A DNA stretch of 61,151 nucleotides, taken from NCBI GenBank assembly GCA_937766455.1, contig CALLXD010000003.1, positions 1 through 61,151 on the forward strand, read 5' to 3'. Positions 45,052 through 53,543 of this stretch are shown piece after piece (position 1 is the first letter of the stretch; each line of letters opens with the position of its first letter). The notes beneath the pieces are model-generated. The model searched no databases, was not told where the DNA came from, and saw only the letters and a list, made by a program, of their open reading frames with translations. The stretch comes from Vicinamibacterales bacterium. GTDB taxonomy: Bacteria; Acidobacteriota; Vicinamibacteria; Vicinamibacterales; UBA8438. Position numbers and translations under genes: made by a program.

Positions 45052-46602
45052 ATGCGACCGGCCGACGCGGCGGTGGCCGCGCAACGTGCCGCACTGCGAC
45101 TCGGCGGCGGGCAAGCGCGCATCGACGCGCAGCACGCTCGGGGCAAGCTGACCGCGCGGGAGCGCATCGAGCGCCTGCTCGACCCCGGTTCGTTCGAGGA
45201 AATGGCGCCGTACATACAGCACCGTCACTCCGGCTTCGGACTCGAAAAGGAACGTCATCCCGGGGACGGGGTCATCACCGGCTTCGGCCTGATCGCGGGA
45301 CGCCGCGTGGCGGTGTTCGCGCAGGACTTCACCGTGCGCGGTGGGTCGTTCTCGGAAGTGCAGGCGCAGAAGGTGGGGCGTCTACTCGAGGCGGCCACCA
45401 CCGCCGGCCTGCCGAGCATCGCAATCCTCGATTCAGTCGGCGCGCGCATCCAAGAAGGGGTCTGGAGCCTGGCCGGATTCGGCGACCTCTTCTGGCGCAA
45501 CACCCAGGCCAGTGGGGTCGTGCCACAGATCAGCCTCATGCTGGGGCCTTGCGCCGGGGGGGCGGTGTACTCGCCCGGCCTGACCGACTTCGTGATGATG
45601 ACGCGCGGCAGCAGCTACATGTTCATCACCGGACCGGATGTGATCAAGACGGTGACCGGCGAGGAGGTCGACGTCGAAACGCTGGGCGGCGCGCACACCC
45701 ATGCCGCGACTTCCGGTGTCGCGCACTTTGTGGCGGACGATGAGAATGGGGCGTTTCAGCTCACGCGACGCTTGTTGGCCTACCTGCCGTCCAACAACGC
45801 CGACGATCCACCGGACCTCGAACCTGACGACCGGCTCGACCCGAATGACGCGGCTCTGGACGGCCTGATTCCCGAGTCGTCCGCGATGGCCTACGACGTC
45901 CGAGATGCGATTCAACTGATCGCCGATCGCGACTCGTTCCTCGAGGTCCACGAGGAGTTCGCACCCAATGCCGTGGTCGGGTTCGCCCGGGTGCGCGGCC
46001 GTGTCATCGCCGTGATTGCAAACCAACCCACGCATTTGGCCGGTGTGCTCGACATCAACGCGTCAGACAAAATCGCGCGATTCATCCGGTTCGCCGACGC
46101 GTTCAACATCCCGCTCGTGACGCTGGTGGACTGCCCAGGATTTCTCCCCGGCGCCGGCCAAGAGCACCAAGGCATCATCCGACACGGCGCTAAAATCGTC
46201 TACGCCTACTCTGAGGCGACGGTCCCCAAGATATCCATCGTGCTGCGCAAGGCCTACGGTGGCGCCTATATCGTGCTGAGCAGCAAGATGATCCGTACCG
46301 ATGTCTGCCTGGCGTGGCCAACGGCCGAGATCGCGGTGATGGGCCCGAAGGGCGCGGTAAGCATTCTCTACGCCAAGCAGTTGGCGGCGGCGCCAGCGGC
46401 GACACGCGAGGCCGAGCGCGCGCGACTGGAGGGCGAATTTCAGGCGCAGTTCAACTCGCCGTTCGTGGCCGCCTCGTCCGGGCACATCGACGATGTCATC
46501 TATCCTCGAGAGAGCCGCGCGCGCATCGTTGCCGCGCTTGAATTCCTCAAGGACAAGCAACCCACCGCGTTACCGAAGAAGCACGGGAACATTCCGCTCT
46601 AG
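45052..46602 (+). CDS. mmdA: methylmalonyl-CoA decarboxylase-type carboxyltransferase, alpha subunit
   Basis: About 516 aa biotin-dependent carboxyltransferase. 'LGGGQARIDAQHARGKLTARERIERLLDPGSFEE' region, 'VAVFAQDFTVRGGSFSE', 'SVGARIQEGVWSL', 'GPCAGGAVYSPGLTDFV', 'VTGEEVDVETLGGAHTHA' and 'LVDCPGFLPGAGQEHQGIIRHGAK' match MmdA/PccB. It moves the carboxyl group from methylmalonyl-CoA to biotin on MmdC. The three following genes encode the small anchor, biotin carrier and Na+-pump subunits, so the decarboxylase rather than propionyl-CoA carboxylase is inferred. ATG 45052 is used; GTG 44941 is an alternative with an acidic extension. Confidence 0.92.
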   Translation: MRPADAAVAAQRAALRLGGGQARIDAQHARGKLTARERIERLLDPGSFEEMAPYIQHRHSGFGLEKERHPGDGVITGFGLIAGRRVAVFAQDFTVRGGSFSEVQAQKVGRLLEAATTAGLPSIAILDSVGARIQEGVWSLAGFGDLFWRNTQASGVVPQISLMLGPCAGGAVYSPGLTDFVMMTRGSSYMFITGPDVIKTVTGEEVDVETLGGAHTHAATSGVAHFVADDENGAFQLTRRLLAYLPSNNADDPPDLEPDDRLDPNDAALDGLIPESSAMAYDVRDAIQLIADRDSFLEVHEEFAPNAVVGFARVRGRVIAVIANQPTHLAGVLDINASDKIARFIRFADAFNIPLVTLVDCPGFLPGAGQEHQGIIRHGAKIVYAYSEATVPKISIVLRKAYGGAYIVLSSKMIRTDVCLAWPTAEIAVMGPKGAVSILYAKQLAAAPAATREAERARLEGEFQAQFNSPFVAASSGHIDDVIYPRESRARIVAALEFLKDKQPTALPKKHGNIPL

Positions 46603-46618
46603 TGTCCACCCACCAGTC

Positions 46619-46999
46619 ATGACGGAACAAATGGACACGGTGCTCTGGATCTCCGGCGTGGGGACGGGTCTGCTCTTCATCGCGTTGGCGGGTCTCATCG
46701 GCTTGATGTATCTCCTGACGTCGCAGACGCTGTTTCGACCTGCCGCGGTGAACGCGGACCTGGCTGAGTCCGCGCCGGAGGAGTCGTCAGCGACCGATCC
46801 AGTCGCTGAACACAACGAAGAGGAAGAGGAGCGGGACCGGCAGCGACGCGCGGTCGCCTTGGCCGTGGCGCTGGCGTGCGCGCAGGCCGAGCGCGGACCG
46901 ATGCTGCTCACCTCTGGTGCGTCAGACTGGCGCCGCCTGCACCATAACCGCCGACTTACCCAGCCGCGGTCTCGCGCAAGAACGAGGATGCACAGGTGA
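46619..46999 (+). CDS. mmdD: Na+-decarboxylase small membrane anchor (delta/gamma, OadG-like)
   Basis: 126 aa. One N-terminal helix 'ISGVGTGLLFIALAGLIGLMYLL', an acidic linker rich in Glu, and an amphipathic 'RRAVALAVALACAQAE' helix typical of OadG/MmdD, which tether the carboxyltransferase to the beta subunit. It starts 16 bp after mmdA and overlaps mmdC by four bases (GTGA). The Arg-rich C-terminus is not conserved. Confidence 0.82.
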   Translation: MTEQMDTVLWISGVGTGLLFIALAGLIGLMYLLTSQTLFRPAAVNADLAESAPEESSATDPVAEHNEEEEERDRQRRAVALAVALACAQAERGPMLLTSGASDWRRLHHNRRLTQPRSRARTRMHR

Positions 47000-47436
47000 A
47001 CCGATACCGAGTCACCGTAGATGGACGGATCTACGACGTCGAGATTGACGACCCGCACGCGCGCCCCGTGACGGCACGCTTGGCCGGCTTCGCCTTCTCG
47101 GTTGATGTCGAACCGGCACGCGAGGAAGACGACGGTACCGACGACACCACGCCCGCACTGCCCGAGCCGTCCGGCCCCGCGACACCGCCCGCTGTCGCCG
47201 ACACTGGAGTGGGTGGGCCGCAAGCGATGACCGCGCCGATCCCAGGCGTGGTCGCCTCCGTGTCAGTCAAGGCGGGGCAGACCGTTGCGCGGGGAGACGA
47301 ACTGGTGACGTTGGATGCGATGAAGATGCTGAATGTCATCCGGTCGCCCTGGGACGGAACCGTAGCCACGGTCCATGTCGCGACGGGCGCCAAGGTCGTG
47401 CAAGGCGAACCACTCGTCACCTTCGTGCCGACGTAG
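46996..47436 (+). CDS. mmdC: biotin carboxyl carrier subunit (gamma)
   Basis: 146 aa. Short N-terminal domain ('NRYRVTVDGRIYDVEIDD'), an Asp/Pro/Thr-rich linker, then a biotinyl domain: 'TAPIPGVVASVSVKAGQTVARGDELVTLDAMKML' region with the biotinylated Lys in DAMKM, and 'GAKVVQGEPLVTF'. It carries CO2 from MmdA to MmdB. GTG 46996 is fixed by overlap with mmdD. A 115-bp gap separates it from mmdB. Confidence 0.93.
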   Translation: MNRYRVTVDGRIYDVEIDDPHARPVTARLAGFAFSVDVEPAREEDDGTDDTTPALPEPSGPATPPAVADTGVGGPQAMTAPIPGVVASVSVKAGQTVARGDELVTLDAMKMLNVIRSPWDGTVATVHVATGAKVVQGEPLVTFVPT

Positions 47437-47551
47437 ACAGACCGGCGGCATCGACCGCATACGACCACAGTAGACACCGTTCATACCCGTCAACTACGCA
47501 ACCACCGGGCTCAGGCCCTACGGACCAGATGTCCACGACACACGCGGCGCT

Positions 47552-48643
47552 ATGATTCCCTCGATCGGCCCAGAAACGCTCCTGATGTTCGCGGTGGGTG
47601 GCCTGCTCATCTACTTGGCGGTCGCGAAGGAGTACGAGCCGATGCTCCTCCTCCCGATCGGATTCGGCGTCATCCTCGGGAACTTGCCAAATTCGCCGAT
47701 GAACCAGCCCGAAGGGATGCTACACATCCTGATCGAGTTTGGCATCGACACCGAGCTGTTCCCGCTCTTCATCTTCATCGGCATCGGCGCGATGATGGAC
47801 TTCCGTCCACTGTTGTCGCAGCCGTACTTCGCCATTCTCGGAGCAGCCGGTCAGCTCGGTATCTTCGCCACGCTCATCTTGGCGACCTTGGTCGGGTTCC
47901 CCTTGCCCGAAGCGGCGTCGATCGCCGTCATCGGCGCGATCGACGGACCAACCAGTATCTACGTGTCATCGTTGCTGGCCCCTCAGCTGCTGCCGGCGAT
48001 CGCGGTCACCGCCTACTCGTACATGAGCCTGGTGCCGATTATCCAACCCCCACTGATGCGGATGTTCACCACGAAGGCGGAGCGCCGCATCAGGATGGAA
48101 TATGCGCCGAGACCCGTGCCCCAAAGCGCGGTGATCGCCTTTCCGATCGTCGTGACGATCGTGGTCGGCATGCTCGTTCCAGCGTCGGCGCCACTCGTCG
48201 CCACGCTGATGTTCGGCAGCCTGCTGAAAGAATCTGGCGTGGTGCCGCAACTGGCAGCCACCGCCTCCAACGAGTTGGCGAACCTATCCACGATCTTTCT
48301 CGGACTCACAGTGGGCAGCCTGATGCAGGCGACCACGTTTCTCCAAGTCGAGACCCTCCTCATTCTGCTGCTCGGTCTGATCGCATTCGCGTTCGACACG
48401 GTTGCTGGCATTCTCTTTGGGAAAATTCTGGCCTGGGTGACCGGGGGCAAGGTCAATCCCTTGGTCGGGGCGGCCGGGATCAGCGCCTTCCCGATGAGCG
48501 GCCGCCTCGTGCAGAAGGTGGCTCAGGAGGAGGACTTCACCAACCACGTCCTCATGCATGCGATGGGCGCGAACACGGCCGGACAACTCGGGTCCGTGAT
48601 TGCGGGTGGCGTCCTATTGACCCTCGTCACGATGTGGGGGTGA
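47552..48643 (+). CDS. mmdB: Na+-transporting decarboxylase beta subunit
   Basis: 363 aa, multi-pass. 'LLPIGFGVILGNLP', 'GIDTELFPLFIFIGIGAMMDFRPLL', 'AIDGPTSIYVSS' with the conserved Asp in the Na+/carboxybiotin region, 'LMFGSLLKESGVV', 'GKVNPLVGAAGISAFPMSGRLVQ' and 'MGANTAGQLGSVIAGG' match GcdB/OadB/MmdB. It decarboxylates carboxybiotin and pumps Na+ outward. This completes a four-subunit pump, a way to conserve energy from propionate/methylmalonyl-CoA metabolism. Confidence 0.95.
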   Translation: MIPSIGPETLLMFAVGGLLIYLAVAKEYEPMLLLPIGFGVILGNLPNSPMNQPEGMLHILIEFGIDTELFPLFIFIGIGAMMDFRPLLSQPYFAILGAAGQLGIFATLILATLVGFPLPEAASIAVIGAIDGPTSIYVSSLLAPQLLPAIAVTAYSYMSLVPIIQPPLMRMFTTKAERRIRMEYAPRPVPQSAVIAFPIVVTIVVGMLVPASAPLVATLMFGSLLKESGVVPQLAATASNELANLSTIFLGLTVGSLMQATTFLQVETLLILLLGLIAFAFDTVAGILFGKILAWVTGGKVNPLVGAAGISAFPMSGRLVQKVAQEEDFTNHVLMHAMGANTAGQLGSVIAGGVLLTLVTMWG

Positions 48644-48744
48644 TCCTCCCGGACGGAGCCCCGCCCGTCAGCGCCGGCCGGATCAGACCGGCGCGCGCAG
48701 TCGTTGTAAGCTATGCGAACCGCACGTCCAAGGGAGACCAGACC

Positions 48745-50502
48745 ATGCGCCAGCACTCAATGATGAAGACCGCTTTCGCCTGCGCCCTCGTTGTCGCGGC
48801 CGCGGCGGTCACGATTGATGGCCAGTACAGCCTGACGGTCAGCAAGGATCGGCTGCTCAATGCGCAGAACGAACCGCAGAACTGGTTGCTGATGAACGGC
48901 GACTACGGCTCGCAACGCTACTCGAAGCTGACCCAGATCAATCGCGACAATGTCGGCGACATGCGCATGGTCTGGGCGCTCGCGATCGGCGGCATGCAGG
49001 ACACCGGCCGCAACGGCCCGGAGGCCGAAGTCAACCCGCTGGTCGACAACGGCTTCATGTACACCACCGACGGCTGGGGCACCATCTACAAGATCGACGC
49101 CAGGCAACCCGACCGTGGGGACTTTGTCTGGATTTCCGACCCCGGAGTGGACCACGAGGGGAACGTGTCGCGCAGCCGCGGTATCGCTCTGTGGGAGGAC
49201 AAAGTCCTGGCGAACCTACCCGACGGGCGAGTGATTGCCATCGACCGCGACGACGGCGAAATCATCTGGGATGTTGAAGTGGCCGGGGTGACCGAGTTCG
49301 ATCGTCGCGAGCGGTTTCTGACCGCGCCGCTGGTGGCCGATGGCAAGGTGCTGGTGCAGAACGGTGCGGGTGACGGCGGAACCCGCGGTTGGGTCGCAGC
49401 CCTGGACGTCGAGACCGGCGAGGAATTGTGGCGCTGGTATACGGTGCCGGAACCGGGCCAGCCGGGCAGCGAGACCTGGAAGGACGACCACAACGCCTGG
49501 AAGACCGGTGGCGGGGGCGTGTGGCAGACCGGGTCCTACGACCCCGACCAGAATCTCTACATTTTCGGAACCGGAAACCCGTACCCGATCTACGACCCGG
49601 AATTCAGACCGGGTGACAACCTCTATACGAACTCGGCCGTCGCCCTTGATGTAGCCACCGGGGAGCTCGCCTGGCACTTCCAGTACACGCCCAACGACTC
49701 GTGGGACTACGACGAAGTCGGCGTCCACATGATCTACGACACCGAGATCGACGGGGAGATGCGGAAGGTGGTCTCACACTACGGGCGGAACGGCTTCTTC
49801 TACTCGCTTGACCGCACCGACGGGAGCTTCATCCGTGGTGCCAAGTATGTGAACGACCTGAATTGGACCGCCGGTCTCGACCCCGTCAGCGGCCTCCCCG
49901 TGGACTACGACCCGACTCTCGACGTGCAGATCTACAACCCCGAAGCCCGTGCACTGCGAGTCGACCGGGACAATATGAAACGCGCCTGCCCGACCTGGCA
50001 CGGTGGCGTGGCGCACCAGCCCCTGGCCTTCAATCCGGTCAAGCAGATTGCCTACGGCGTCGGCACCGAGGGCTGCTTCACGCAGAACGGCGCGGCGGTG
50101 GCCTCAGCCGGTCCGGACGGTGACATCGATACCCGCGCGAGCGAACGCCGCGAGTACACCAGCGACCTCTACTACGGCTCCATCACCGCCTTCGATGCCA
50201 ACAAACACGAAGTGAAAGCCAAGGTAGTCACGGACATTGAAGTCCGATCAGGGATCACTGCGACCGCCGGCGGGTTGGTCTTCAGCGCACTGCAGGATGG
50301 CTGGGTCATCGCATACAACGACGAAACCCTCGAAGAGCTGTGGCGGTTCAACGTTGGCACCCCACTCAAGGGCGCTCCGGTGACCTACTCGGTGGGGCCG
50401 AAACAGTTTGTCGCCGTGCAGAGCAGCGGTCGCCACCTGCACCCGGTGAAGTACGACAATCTCGAGTCGTCGAGCTATCTGTTCGTATTCGCGCTGAACT
50501 AA
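48745..50502 (+). CDS. PQQ-dependent quinoprotein alcohol dehydrogenase
   Basis: About 585 aa with signal peptide ('AFACALVVAAAAVTIDG'). Eight-bladed propeller motifs: 'NWLLMNGDYGSQRYSKL', 'DGWGTIYKIDA', 'GRVIAIDRDDGEIIW', 'WVAALDVETGEELWRW', 'WQTGSYDPDQNLYIFGTGNP', 'YTPNDSWDYDEVG' and 'LVFSALQDGWVIAYNDETLEELW'. Catalytic Asp321; Asp323 two residues later matches the lanthanide-binding DxD signature of XoxF-type enzymes. The usual adjacent Cys-Cys is absent. ATG 48745 has a GGGAGA ribosome site. A cytochrome c is convergent downstream, likely the electron acceptor. Confidence 0.92.
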   Translation: MRQHSMMKTAFACALVVAAAAVTIDGQYSLTVSKDRLLNAQNEPQNWLLMNGDYGSQRYSKLTQINRDNVGDMRMVWALAIGGMQDTGRNGPEAEVNPLVDNGFMYTTDGWGTIYKIDARQPDRGDFVWISDPGVDHEGNVSRSRGIALWEDKVLANLPDGRVIAIDRDDGEIIWDVEVAGVTEFDRRERFLTAPLVADGKVLVQNGAGDGGTRGWVAALDVETGEELWRWYTVPEPGQPGSETWKDDHNAWKTGGGGVWQTGSYDPDQNLYIFGTGNPYPIYDPEFRPGDNLYTNSAVALDVATGELAWHFQYTPNDSWDYDEVGVHMIYDTEIDGEMRKVVSHYGRNGFFYSLDRTDGSFIRGAKYVNDLNWTAGLDPVSGLPVDYDPTLDVQIYNPEARALRVDRDNMKRACPTWHGGVAHQPLAFNPVKQIAYGVGTEGCFTQNGAAVASAGPDGDIDTRASERREYTSDLYYGSITAFDANKHEVKAKVVTDIEVRSGITATAGGLVFSALQDGWVIAYNDETLEELWRFNVGTPLKGAPVTYSVGPKQFVAVQSSGRHLHPVKYDNLESSSYLFVFALN

Positions 50503-50510
50503 GACTGAGA

Positions 50511-50525
50511 CGGGGCTCTGCCCCG
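50511..50525. terminator. hairpin between convergent quinoprotein and cytochrome c genes
   Basis: CGGGGC TCT GCCCCG is a perfect 6-bp GC stem with a 3-base loop in the 34-bp gap between converging stop codons. No T tract follows on either strand, so it may be a weak or factor-assisted terminator. Confidence 0.5.
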
Positions 50526-50536
50526 ACCGAACACCG

Positions 50537-51064
50537 TCAGGGTTGAACGTCTTCGCACACGTCGACTTCTTCGCCCCAGAAGTCGATACATGCCGCGCGA
50601 TCCATCTCACCCTTCCCGATTACTTTGCTCATCAGGAAGTCGGCCAATCGCTCGATTTCACGATTCTGTAGCGTCGCCCCGGGATCGGGCAGCTCCAGCC
50701 CCAGGCGATCGAGGTCGGCCTGGGTCCGCCCCAGACACCGGTCATCTGTGTAGGACCTCCGATCGAACGCGGGCATCTCACGCCCGGGGAGTCCGCACTT
50801 GATGACAAAGATGAGCTGCTCACGATCAAGTGTGCTCGCCCGCAGGTCGGCGCCATCTGGCGCCTGGCTGTCGAGCTTGTCGCCATTCCCCGACCAGCCG
50901 TGGCACGCCTGGCAGTCGGCCTTCTGGTGATAGAGCCGACGTCCCGACGCGATGTTGGCCTCCGTTGGCTCCTGCGCGCCGAGGGGCGTCCCAGAGAGCG
51001 CCGTATACAGGAGACCACCCATGACCGACACCGCCAGCCACCGCCGGGATCGCCGCGTGCACAT
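50537..51064 (-). CDS. secreted cytochrome c
   Basis: 175 aa. Signal peptide ('WLAVSVMGGLLYTALSGTPLGA'), heme site CQACH, 'WSGNGDKLDSQAPDGADLR', and a possible distal Met in 'LPGREMPAFD'. Extra Cys late in the protein (CIDF, VCED) may form a disulphide. It is expected to accept electrons from the neighbouring quinoprotein in the periplasm. ATG 51064 gives a proper signal peptide; the frame runs further upstream. Confidence 0.85.
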   Translation of the reverse strand: MCTRRSRRWLAVSVMGGLLYTALSGTPLGAQEPTEANIASGRRLYHQKADCQACHGWSGNGDKLDSQAPDGADLRASTLDREQLIFVIKCGLPGREMPAFDRRSYTDDRCLGRTQADLDRLGLELPDPGATLQNREIERLADFLMSKVIGKGEMDRAACIDFWGEEVDVCEDVQP

Positions 51065-51317
51065 TCCGTTTCTAGCCAACGCCCCTCCTCGGGTGTACTC
51101 CTCAGGTCGTGGAAGCCCACGCGCGAATCCCATGGTACCGCACCCGCGCGACGGCAACGGTTGGTTCAACGTTCGACGCGCTCACATTGAACCGTAGGCT
51201 GCGCAGCAGTAAAATCCGTAACAACATTGTCTCGCCGGTGCGGCCCCGGCTCGGAATCGCCGACGCCGCGTCCCCCTGACGATGTCCGGAAACACGGAAT
51301 CCATCGGAGACTACCAG

Positions 51318-52319
51318 ATGACCACTCGATACCTGACCGCGGCCGTCGCGATTGCCGCCTCGGTCACCATGATGCCGACGGCGGCGGATGCCCAGTCCGG
51401 AGACGCTCCCACGCCCATGCGCACCGCCGAGGGGCATCCGGATATCTCCGGGACCTTCACGTTCCGGACCCTGACACCGCTGGAGCGTCCGACCAGTCTG
51501 GCGGACAAGGACGCCCTGAGTCCCGAAGAGGCCGCCCAGTACGAAGCGACCGAGCGCACGCGGCTGAATCGCGACCTGTTCGACCCGGAGTCTGGCGCGC
51601 CGAGTGCGGGCTATCAGTCCCGCTCCGAGGGTGGCGTGCTGTCGTACAACGAATTCTGGTACGAGCGCGGCATTGAACTCACCAGCGACAAACGGACATC
51701 GCTGGTCGTCGACCCACCCACCGGCCGAATTCCATACACGGACGACTACCGGGCCTACAACGCGTCAAACCGCTTGAATCTGCGCAACGGATTTGCGGAC
51801 CACTACACCGACCGGAGCCTCGCCGACCGGTGTCTGATGGGGTCGAACTCCGGTCCCCCGATGCGTCCCGGCTCCTACAACAACAACGTGCTGGTCATGC
51901 AAGTCCCGGGATACGTCACCTTGGTCAATGAGCACATCCACAACACACGGATTATTCCGATCACTGACGAGGCTCACAGCGACCTGCGTCAGTGGGTCGG
52001 CGATTCACGAGGACGCTACGAAGGCAACGCGCTCATTGTGGAAACCCGGAACTTCGCGCGCGCCACGACGTTCAGCGGCTCGTCGAAAGACACGATACTG
52101 GTCGAACGCTTCATCCGGGTCGATCCGGACACGGTGATGTATGAATTCACCATCGAGGATGCCAACAACTACATCCGACCCTGGACCGCTGCCATCCCGC
52201 TGCGGCGTACGGACGCGACGTTGTTCGAGTACGCCTGCCACGAAGGCAACTACGGGCTGACCGGCATCATGGCCGGAGCACGCAAGCTGAACACGCAACC
52301 GGTCGAAGGCTCGCGATAG
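51318..52319 (+). CDS. secreted Acidobacteriota-type paralog ('GHPDISGTFTF')
   Basis: 333 aa. Signal peptide ('YLTAAVAIAASVTMMPTAADA'), then 'GHPDISGTFTFRTLTPLERP', 'TSLVVDPPTGRIPY', 'SLADRCLMGSNSGPPMRPG', 'VMQVPGYVTLVNE', 'GRYEGNALIVETRNF', 'RPWTAAIPLRRTDATLFEYACHEGNYGL'. Motif by motif it is a paralog of 42666-43692 and more distantly of 41841-42647. ATG 51318 is chosen over the upstream ATG at 51282. Function unknown. Confidence 0.82.
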   Translation: MTTRYLTAAVAIAASVTMMPTAADAQSGDAPTPMRTAEGHPDISGTFTFRTLTPLERPTSLADKDALSPEEAAQYEATERTRLNRDLFDPESGAPSAGYQSRSEGGVLSYNEFWYERGIELTSDKRTSLVVDPPTGRIPYTDDYRAYNASNRLNLRNGFADHYTDRSLADRCLMGSNSGPPMRPGSYNNNVLVMQVPGYVTLVNEHIHNTRIIPITDEAHSDLRQWVGDSRGRYEGNALIVETRNFARATTFSGSSKDTILVERFIRVDPDTVMYEFTIEDANNYIRPWTAAIPLRRTDATLFEYACHEGNYGLTGIMAGARKLNTQPVEGSR

Positions 52320-52344
52320 TCGCCACCCGACCAAGGCTTCTGGC

Positions 52345-52380
52345 GGTGAGTGGCTCTCGGGTGTGCCAGAGCCACTCACC
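52345..52380. terminator. bidirectional 13-bp hairpin between convergent genes
   Basis: GGTGAGTGGCTCT at 52345-52357 pairs perfectly with AGAGCCACTCACC at 52368-52380 around a 10-base loop. It lies in the 56-bp gap after the + strand gene, and its right arm contains the stop codon of the minus-strand hydrolase (52376-52378). A strong candidate for shared termination, though no U tract is evident. Confidence 0.65.
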
Positions 52381-53461
52381 GCAGATCGGTGAACCCGAGC
52401 GCCTGCTGCATCGCCTCATTGTTCCGTGGCTGTATCCCGGTTGCGTCCAGTCGCCACTGGTCCATGAACTGCCCCGGCACCACGAGTTCGACGCCCGCCT
52501 CGCGGAGATAGGCCTCAAGCGCGCCGCCGGCGAAGGGCCTCGTCAGCCCATCCTCGAACGGATCCCATAACCCGTCCCAGTGAATCGGTAGATAGGCCTT
52601 CGGTCTGATCACCGGTACGACCAGCCGGGCCACGCCTAACCCGCCGGTGCCGATCCAGAGGTCGACCTGGTCCAGTCCGGTCTGGTCGAGCGCCGCTTGC
52701 AGATTGTCGATCGGCGCCCCGTGGTCGACGCCGTCGATCACAATCGGCACGTCGAGATCCACCGCACTCGCTGAGCTTTGCTGAAACCAGCTGAACGGCC
52801 CGCGGGGGCCCCTGACGACAAAGAGGAAGCCACGACTGCCCCCACCGTTCGGAAAATCTTCCACCACTCCGGCTCGCAGCCCGCCCGCCGCATCGCGTTG
52901 CGGCACGTTGCTCAGCTCCACCGGGTTGTGCTGCTCCGGATTCCGGTCGGGGTCGCCGCTGTGGTTCCACCGCACCACTGACATCGTGACGCCTGGTCCT
53001 ACCGTGATGACTTCGGTGCCCTCCACGACGCGGCAGCGCCCACCCGGTATATCCTCGGCCTGGACCTGGAAGCAGGTGGTGCGCGAGCCGATGATGGGCG
53101 CCTCGGTCAGACGTGACCAGGTGGCCGTGTCAAACGAGTGATCCCAATGACTGTGTCCGGTGAGCAGGAGCGTGACGCGCGGTGGTCCGCCGAGCGCAGC
53201 CAGCACCGAGGTCACGGCCGCAACGTCTGGACGAAACGCCTGCCGGGTATTCGCCAGGCCACTGGGCCCGCCAAAGAAGGCGTCTTCCGGAATGCGACTG
53301 ATGTAGCCGTCCGTCACGACGCCGAGGTCGCCAATCTGATAATGCAGGTTGGCCATCGACATCCAGGTGATGTCGACGTGCGGCGGACCAGACTGCGCGA
53401 CCACGGTCACGCCAGCGACAAGACCGACAACCACGAACGCCGCGCGTATTCTGTGTCTCAT
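52376..53461 (-). CDS. secreted metallo-beta-lactamase-fold hydrolase
   Basis: 361 aa. Signal peptide ('AAFVVVGLVAGVTVVAQS') and MBL-fold metal motif HSHWDH, plus 'GDPDRNPEQHN', 'DLDVPIVIDGVDHG' and 'YLPIHWDGLW' with a later His. Its substrate class within the superfamily (lactonase, phosphodiesterase, lipid) is not resolved. ATG 53461 has a GGGAGA site upstream; the frame extends 73 codons further with no domain. Confidence 0.88.
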   Translation of the reverse strand: MRHRIRAAFVVVGLVAGVTVVAQSGPPHVDITWMSMANLHYQIGDLGVVTDGYISRIPEDAFFGGPSGLANTRQAFRPDVAAVTSVLAALGGPPRVTLLLTGHSHWDHSFDTATWSRLTEAPIIGSRTTCFQVQAEDIPGGRCRVVEGTEVITVGPGVTMSVVRWNHSGDPDRNPEQHNPVELSNVPQRDAAGGLRAGVVEDFPNGGGSRGFLFVVRGPRGPFSWFQQSSASAVDLDVPIVIDGVDHGAPIDNLQAALDQTGLDQVDLWIGTGGLGVARLVVPVIRPKAYLPIHWDGLWDPFEDGLTRPFAGGALEAYLREAGVELVVPGQFMDQWRLDATGIQPRNNEAMQQALGFTDLR

Positions 53462-53543
53462 GTCCCATTCTCCCAAGCGCCCGACCTGACGATGTTCGAC
53501 GTCTGCCGCGTCTCGATACGCGTATGCTACCCCTCGCGCCGCT

